From an uncultured Veillonellaceae bacterium (GTDB lineage Bacteria > Bacillota > Negativicutes > Veillonellales > Negativicoccaceae), in the NCBI GenBank assembly GCA_947254705.1, contig CAMYCX010000008.1, forward strand, positions 1-28,227: 28,227 nucleotides of DNA, given 5' to 3'. Within the stretch, counting starts at the first letter, position 1; every line of letters starts with the position of its first letter. Positions 23,406-28,227 of this stretch are shown here, piece by piece. Below the pieces are notes generated by a model. The model saw only the letters and a program-made list of their open reading frames with translations, ran no database searches and was not told where the DNA came from. The translations under genes and the position numbers were made by a program.

Positions 23406-23759
23406 TCAACGCGACGGGTGCGTACCGCGAACCACCGTAATCCCCTCCTTCTCCAACTCCTCGGCGATCCGCGTAATCGTCGGACACTCCGGCCCGTCCG
23501 CCCGTGCATTCAGCCGTGTACACACGCCCAAATGCAAGCGCTCAATCCCGAGCGACTTAATCCGCTCAATCTTTTCACGCAATCCCGCATCATCTTCCGG
23601 TACATTGCAACCGTTACAGTACCAAAACGCGCACAACTCCACCTCTTCGCCCGCATACTGCCCGAACTTTCCCGTACGGGTATTCAACGCCTTAAAACAA
23701 GAGGCGCCCGTACACACGCGAATCGCATTCCGACAATTCAAAATCGCGATTTTTTTCAT
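23406..23759 (-). CDS. CGGC-domain protein with a CNGC variant
   Basis: A 117-residue cysteine-rich protein of the CGGC family, whose exact function is unknown and which is suspected of binding metal. The N-terminal ILNCRNAIRVCTGASCF (6-22), the F-x-x-Y stretch and the central WYCNGCNVPEDD (46-57) match the family layout. However, the name-giving CGGC is CNGC here (C48, C51). Other cysteines are C9, C16, C21, C43 and two near the C-terminus (GVCT, ECPT). No signal peptide, so cytoplasmic. It starts 12 bases after the ABC ATPase gene with GAGGTGA upstream and ends the uptake operon, suggesting a role in handling the imported metal or cofactor. Confidence 0.85.
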   Translation of the reverse strand: MKKIAILNCRNAIRVCTGASCFKALNTRTGKFGQYAGEEVELCAFWYCNGCNVPEDDAGLREKIERIKSLGIERLHLGVCTRLNARADGPECPTITRIAEELEKEGITVVRGTHPSR

Positions 23760-23771
23760 ACCGTCACCTCA

Positions 23772-24548
23772 TTATCCCTGATGATGACGAGGCAAATAAA
23801 CCACCTGCAATTGTCCTGAAGGCAAATGCTGAACGGATGAACGCACCTCATATAAATCATAAATAAACGACTCCGTCAACAACTCTTTCGGCGTACCTAC
23901 CCCGACTATTTTTCCGTCCTTCAGGGCCACAATCGTGTCGCAATACATCGCCGCAATATTCAAGTCATGAATCGCCGTCACCACCGTAATGCCCAACGAC
24001 TTTACGATATCCATAATCTCCAACTGATACTTGATATCCAAATGATTCGTCGGCTCATCCAGCACCAGGCACGGTGTGTCCTGCGTGAGCGCCCGTGCTA
24101 AAATCACACGCTGCTGTTCGCCGCCGGACAAAGTGGAAAAATTGCGTTGTTCAAACGCTTCCAAACCGACAATCCGCAACGCCGTCCGTGCCTTCTCGTA
24201 ATCTTGCGTCGTATTGCGTTCCATCATTTTTTTATGCGGCGAACGCCCCATCAGCACAATTTCCAATACGGAAAAATCAAAACTGTAAAAATTATGTTGT
24301 GCCACTACTGCCAGCTGTAATGCCGACTCGCGAAAGGACATCTCATCCAAGGCGCGATCATTGAGCCAAATCTTGCCGGCATCCGGCTTGAGCACTCGAT
24401 AAACACACTTCAAAAACGTACTCTTTCCGCTGCCGTTAGGTCCGATCAGTCCTACTGTCCGACCGTCCTGTATCGCCATGGACACATCGTGGAGTACCGT
24501 CCGACTGCCGAACGACACGCCGATGGACTCCGCTCGTATTTCCATCAT
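23772..24548 (-). CDS. ABC transporter ATP-binding protein (FecE/BtuD type)
   Basis: Energises import of an iron complex, heme or cobalamin. The 258-residue protein has Walker A GPNGSGKS (36-43), Q-loop VAQHNF (82-87), signature LSGGEQQ (140-146), Walker B CLVLDEP (160-166) and switch His194 in AIHDLN. The arrangement and length match the FecE/FhuC/BtuD family. ATG at 24548 overlaps the permease stop by four bases (ATGA) with GGAGG 6 bases upstream; a second ATG follows directly. The longer open frame to 24665 runs back into the permease gene. The substrate cannot be told from this subunit. Confidence 0.95.
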   Translation of the reverse strand: MMEIRAESIGVSFGSRTVLHDVSMAIQDGRTVGLIGPNGSGKSTFLKCVYRVLKPDAGKIWLNDRALDEMSFRESALQLAVVAQHNFYSFDFSVLEIVLMGRSPHKKMMERNTTQDYEKARTALRIVGLEAFEQRNFSTLSGGEQQRVILARALTQDTPCLVLDEPTNHLDIKYQLEIMDIVKSLGITVVTAIHDLNIAAMYCDTIVALKDGKIVGVGTPKELLTESFIYDLYEVRSSVQHLPSGQLQVVYLPRHHQG

Positions 24549-25603
24549 GCGCCACCTCCGAATCCGTACGTCTTTTTCACCATCAAGTAGACGAAACACG
24601 GGCCGCCGATCAGAGAAATCAATATCCCGATCGGCAGTTCGGTCCGCGGAATGATGATTCGACACATGCCGTCCGCCAATACAAGGAAAATAGCCCCCGC
24701 CAATGCGGCCACAGGCAACAAGTGTTTATGATCCGTTCCCACAAACATCCGTACGACATGCGGCACAATCAAACCGACGAAGCCGATCATTCCCGCCGAA
24801 TATACGGCAAACCCGACAATCACCGAACTCAAAAGCAAATACAGCTGCCGGTACCAGTGTAAGTCCGTTCCGAGCGTAATCGCCGTTTCATCTCCCAACA
24901 ACATAAGATTGAGCATCCGGCTCTGCGTCCAAAAGAACAATGCCACGGCGACCACAATCGGTCCGATGACGTAAATCATGTTCCATGTCGCACCGGCCAT
25001 GCTCCCCATGAGCCAATACGTAATGCTCTGAATGCCCTCTTTGTCATTCGCGAAATACACGATAAACGAAGAAAACGAACTGCATACCGCGCTCAACGCC
25101 ATACCGGCAAGCAAGAGCTTGATCGAACTGGCCCGTCCGCCTAAATTTGAAATAAAAAGCACCGCAAGCGAAATGCCGAACGCACCTAAAAATGCGGAAA
25201 TGCCGACGAAATTTTCTCCGAACGCCGCGCCGATACCGAGCAAAATGGCGGCCGTCGCACCGAGAGACGCTCCCGATGAAATCCCCAAAATATACGGATC
25301 CGCCAACGGATTCTTGACAATCGCCTGCATAATGACACCGCTCACCGCAAGACCGCACCCCACAATCGCCGCCAGTACCAGCCGCGGAAACCGGAGCAAC
25401 CAGACAATATCATGAACCGGCCCCTGTCCGGCCGTCTCAATCGGTACAGGTGATGACCACTGTGCCGCCAGCACTTCATACACTTGCCCCCATGACAAAT
25501 GCACGCTGCCGATAGACAATGCCCAGAACATCACGGCGAGAAGTAGCGCCGCCAATCCCAGCAACAATGCCGCAAATCCCAATCGCTGCATGATCTGTTT
25601 CAT
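24545..25603 (-). CDS. FecCD-family ABC transporter permease
   Basis: Inner-membrane channel of an iron-complex/cobalamin importer; such permeases usually act as homodimers of ten-helix subunits, so one gene suffices. The 352-residue protein has family motifs LRFPRLVLAAIVGCGLAVSG, MQAIVKNPLADPYILGISSG and GMIGFVGLIVPHVVR, with the expected many hydrophobic segments from residue 9 on. Two adjacent ATGs exist (25606 and 25603). The second sits 5 bases after AAGGAG, a better spacing than the 2 bases of the first, so it is preferred. It follows the binding-protein gene by 14 bases. Confidence 0.94.
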   Translation of the reverse strand: MKQIMQRLGFAALLLGLAALLLAVMFWALSIGSVHLSWGQVYEVLAAQWSSPVPIETAGQGPVHDIVWLLRFPRLVLAAIVGCGLAVSGVIMQAIVKNPLADPYILGISSGASLGATAAILLGIGAAFGENFVGISAFLGAFGISLAVLFISNLGGRASSIKLLLAGMALSAVCSSFSSFIVYFANDKEGIQSITYWLMGSMAGATWNMIYVIGPIVVAVALFFWTQSRMLNLMLLGDETAITLGTDLHWYRQLYLLLSSVIVGFAVYSAGMIGFVGLIVPHVVRMFVGTDHKHLLPVAALAGAIFLVLADGMCRIIIPRTELPIGILISLIGGPCFVYLMVKKTYGFGGGA

Positions 25604-25617
25604 CATAACTCCTTTTT

Positions 25618-26664
25618 CTACAGACTGTCCGCCATATTCGGATACAATCCTGCCGCAATCAATTCCACGCCGTCTTGCAGACGCACACCGGGGCTGTATA
25701 CGGCATTGAGCGGCAACGTATACACACGTCTTTCTTTAACACAACGCATATTTTTCAACGCGGGATGATCATACAAGCGCTGCATAATCATTCCTTCGCT
25801 ACCGTACAGCGTTTCCGTCACTACCAGAAAAATGGCATCCGGATCCAGTACCCGCATTTCTTCCGCACCGATACGATCCAAATCGGCGGCCAACAATTCA
25901 CCGTCCACACTTTGCACCATTTGCCCCGCCAACGTATCCTGCCCGTAGACGCGGATTTCCTTGCCCATCCATTCCAGCACCAACGCTTTCGGATGCATAC
26001 GGTGATGCGACGCGTACGCACGCACTCGGGCGATATGATTTTGTACGCCTTGGATCATTTGCTGTGCCTGCTCATTTTTGCCGAAAATCCGTCCCATATC
26101 GGCAATATATCGATATTCCTCATCCAAGGTATGGCCTTTGCCCCGAACACTTGTCGGAATCGACGATTCGGCGATATAGGTATTAATCCCCCGTTCCCGC
26201 CAAAAATCCGTTCCTCGCAAATATTTCGGCCCGAAGGTGGAGTACCACCCGAGGATAAAATCGGGGTTCATCATCAATGCCGTTTCCAAGTCAGGAACAC
26301 GATCGGATTTGTATGCGATCGTGGTATACGCATCCCGATAATCTTCCCGCAGATATTTTTTGTCGGGAATGCCGATGGCCGCAATAATATGTTCTCCCTC
26401 ACCCAAAGCAATGAGCGTTTCGATCGAGTTTTGCCAAACAGCAACAACCCGCCGCGGCGGGTTGTTGTAGACAAACTCTTGCAACTCTTGTCGAGAATTA
26501 TACTGTTCTACGGCGACCGGATATCCCGGCACGGACTGTGCCTGTGACATCGGTATCGCACGGATGGCTTCGGTACGTTCGGTAAGGAATGCATCCATTC
26601 CCCAACAATACACACCCAATCCCGCCACCAATGCCACACCCAGCCATGATTGATATCGGTTCAT
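25618..26664 (-). CDS. ABC transporter substrate-binding protein (iron complex/cobalamin type)
   Basis: Periplasmic binding protein that would take ligand from the outer-membrane receptor to the permease. The 348-residue protein has a hydrophobic N-terminal segment (about residues 7-24), then the periplasmic-binding-protein fold from about residue 70: RRVVAVWQNSIETLIALGEG, ALMMNPDFILGWYS, and a C-terminal lobe with LDPDAIFLVV and VYTLPLNAVYSPG. This is the BtuF/FhuD-type helical-backbone class. No proper lipobox is seen (GVYC precedes the only nearby Cys), so it may stay anchored by an uncleaved helix or be freed into the periplasm. Start at 26664 with GAGTGAGG upstream, 12 bases after the receptor gene. 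Confidence 0.9.
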   Translation of the reverse strand: MNRYQSWLGVALVAGLGVYCWGMDAFLTERTEAIRAIPMSQAQSVPGYPVAVEQYNSRQELQEFVYNNPPRRVVAVWQNSIETLIALGEGEHIIAAIGIPDKKYLREDYRDAYTTIAYKSDRVPDLETALMMNPDFILGWYSTFGPKYLRGTDFWRERGINTYIAESSIPTSVRGKGHTLDEEYRYIADMGRIFGKNEQAQQMIQGVQNHIARVRAYASHHRMHPKALVLEWMGKEIRVYGQDTLAGQMVQSVDGELLAADLDRIGAEEMRVLDPDAIFLVVTETLYGSEGMIMQRLYDHPALKNMRCVKERRVYTLPLNAVYSPGVRLQDGVELIAAGLYPNMADSL

Positions 26665-26676
26665 ACCTCACTCCCG

Positions 26677-28227
26677 TCAGAACGTATATTTCATGCCGCC
26701 CATAATCATACGTCCCGGCATCGCCGCACTGCCGACGCCGTTCCAGGCGTTGAACGCCGTCTCATATGCTTCATTGGTCAAGTTGGTGACCAACATGTAG
26801 GCACTGGCATGACGATTGATTTCGTAGTTGAAACTCCAATCCAGCACCAGGAATTGACGTTTGGTAAAGGCCTTCAGGCTATTACCGGTGTACCAGTTTA
26901 TCAGCAGTCCCGAATATACCTTTCCGTTTTGATAGTTCAGGTTCAACGAGTAGTGATTTTCAGGACGCAGGTTGTTGATATTAGCGTTGATATCACTGGC
27001 CGTGCTGTATCCCCAGCTCGGATCGAGTACCCAACCGGATTTGGCTTTCCATGTATCGTGCAAGTGAGCATAGGCCAAACTTGCCGAGAAATATTCGTTG
27101 AACTGATGGTCAAGCGTGATATTGAACGATTGTTTTTCCTGTTTCGCATTCACCGCCGTAGATTTCGGTCCTTGCGGTGTAACAATCGGTAACTTGGCGA
27201 TGGCGTTGTCCATATGAGTCCAGTCATAATGAACGGCCAGGGTGGTCGCATCGCCGAACTGTTTGGTTACCCCTGCGGTCACTGCATATCCCGTTTCATC
27301 CTGCAACGGTGTTTTGAACACTCCGTCCGTGAGGTTGTAGTCGCCGCGACGTAACGGACGACGAATCTTCGTCCAACCGAGATACATGCTCGCGTCATCA
27401 TTGATGAGGTACTGCATGTGTAATGCCGGTGTGACGGACGATTCCTTTCCTTTGCCTTTAGTGACTTCACCGTCTGCCTTGACCGTATCAAACGAACTGT
27501 ATTTCGCCCAACGGACGGACGGTGTAACGTCCAACTTGTCGGATACGTGAATCTTATCCTGTACAAAGCCGGTGGTCGAGGTACGACGAATATAAGACGT
27601 TGTAAGTGAGCCGTCTTTTTCAAATTTCTTCGTAAACGTCCGTGCCCGGTCAAATGTCACGCTGCCGATCACATCATGCTGCCCCCATGCGTTCGCATAT
27701 TGCAACTGAATGCCGCGATTCTTCTCTTCATGCCACGAGTTCGGCTCTGACACACGACCGCCCGTTCGTTCCGCCCAAGCGCGTAACCGCTCCGGATTCT
27801 CACCGGGGAACGGTGCCAGATTGTCGTCAATCCACTTGTTGAACTCTTCTGCCGTCGTGCCGTTCGGGAACTCATTGTGATAGAAGTTCGCCGTCGGGTT
27901 CGTCTTGCTGCTCGGGAGCGTTGTCCAGTGATATGTATCATTATGTGCCAGACGATGATCCTGATCGTAAATACGAATAAAGCTTTCCATATCTTTCACT
28001 TTGTCGAATGTAAAGACAACATCGATATCCTTTAGCGTAAATCTGCTGAAAGAACCGTACGCCATACTGTCTAACGCATATAAGTTGTGGTATCCCGGAT
28101 TTTTGGCATCCCCGCCCAACTTGCCGAATTTCGGCAAGCCGGTCTTTTCATCCATAATGATTTGGCCGTTTTCGTCTTTAAGCGGGATCAGCTTGTAATT
28201 TTCGTCGACTTGGCCGACTTCCGCATT
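26677..28227 (-). CDS. TonB-dependent outer-membrane receptor, C-terminal part
   Basis: Only the last 516 codons are in the window; the plug domain start, TonB box and signal peptide lie beyond the right edge. The visible part is a run of amphipathic beta-strands alternating with polar loops (GIQLQYANAWGQHDVIGSV, SMYLGWTKIRRP, HYSLNLNYQNGKVYSGLLIN). It ends in GGMKYTF, the terminal aromatic residue needed for outer-membrane assembly. This is a siderophore/heme/cobalamin-type receptor barrel; the exact ligand is not readable. Its presence next to an iron-complex ABC importer shows that the cell has an outer membrane. First visible gene of the uptake operon, 12 bases before the binding-protein gene. 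Confidence 0.92.
   Translation of the reverse strand, partial: NAEVGQVDENYKLIPLKDENGQIIMDEKTGLPKFGKLGGDAKNPGYHNLYALDSMAYGSFSRFTLKDIDVVFTFDKVKDMESFIRIYDQDHRLAHNDTYHWTTLPSSKTNPTANFYHNEFPNGTTAEEFNKWIDDNLAPFPGENPERLRAWAERTGGRVSEPNSWHEEKNRGIQLQYANAWGQHDVIGSVTFDRARTFTKKFEKDGSLTTSYIRRTSTTGFVQDKIHVSDKLDVTPSVRWAKYSSFDTVKADGEVTKGKGKESSVTPALHMQYLINDDASMYLGWTKIRRPLRRGDYNLTDGVFKTPLQDETGYAVTAGVTKQFGDATTLAVHYDWTHMDNAIAKLPIVTPQGPKSTAVNAKQEKQSFNITLDHQFNEYFSASLAYAHLHDTWKAKSGWVLDPSWGYSTASDINANINNLRPENHYSLNLNYQNGKVYSGLLINWYTGNSLKAFTKRQFLVLDWSFNYEINRHASAYMLVTNLTNEAYETAFNAWNGVGSAAMPGRMIMGGMKYTF

Noticed and set aside
1..28227. CRISPR array, tRNA or rRNA genes, insertion sequences, prophage
   Set aside because: No regularly spaced repeats, cloverleaf or rRNA-like stretches, transposase or phage genes were seen; almost all sequence is accounted for by housekeeping operons.

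Overview
This window looks like chromosomal DNA from a diderm Firmicute of the class Negativicutes, probably Veillonellaceae-like. The evidence is a mixture of traits. Regulation and gene order are Firmicute-type: a T-box leader, a PyrR-type attenuator, rapZ-yvcK-whiA synteny, RNase M5, GlpX and class 1B PyrD/PyrK. Alongside these sits a TonB-dependent outer-membrane receptor ending in the outer-membrane-protein-like residues YTF. Genus cannot be fixed from sequence alone. Every gene except one (an SGNH hydrolase at 7524-8102) is on the minus strand, so transcription runs from high to low coordinates.

Layout, in transcription order for the minus strand. (1) 28227-23406: a metal or cofactor uptake operon comprising a partial TonB-dependent receptor, substrate-binding protein, FecCD-type permease, ABC ATPase and a small CGGC-family protein, closed by a terminator at 23349-23375. 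(2) 23262-18126: Cof-type HAD phosphatase, rapZ, yvcK, whiA and an unrecognised exported protein, ending in a strong terminator at 18068-18102. (3) 17952-9582: the pyrimidine operon pyrB-pyrC-carA-carB-pyrK-pyrD, with a near-consensus promoter, a PyrR-binding anti-antiterminator and an attenuator. pyrR, pyrE and pyrF are absent. (4) 9464-8081: rnmV-rsmA, where rnmV may be leaderless. (5) 7524-8102, plus strand: the SGNH hydrolase, convergent with rsmA. (6) 7422-5785: talC-glpX (sugar-phosphate metabolism), divergent from the hydrolase. (7) 5689-669: serC, serA, a histidine phosphatase and serS. It has a TTGACA/TATACT promoter and a T-box leader whose antiterminator/terminator module is duplicated. 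The phosphatase is the best local candidate for the missing phosphoserine phosphatase. The operon would then make serine and charge it onto tRNA(Ser). (8) 548-1: the start of tig (trigger factor).

The left edge is almost certainly a contig end with an artefact. Bases 1-22 and 37-58 are a perfect inverted repeat, and the plus strand reads the real continuation of the trigger factor PPIase domain, so the sequence folds back on itself. The right edge cuts the TonB receptor, so the promoter and any riboswitch or metal operator of the uptake operon lie outside.

Most of the window is conserved housekeeping sequence. I see no CRISPR array, rRNA, tRNA, transposon or prophage. The least-explained items are the exported protein translationally coupled to whiA (in the position held by crh in Bacillus), the histidine phosphatase in the serine operon, the partially duplicated T-box, and a repeated TGTGATACAAT-type promoter element.
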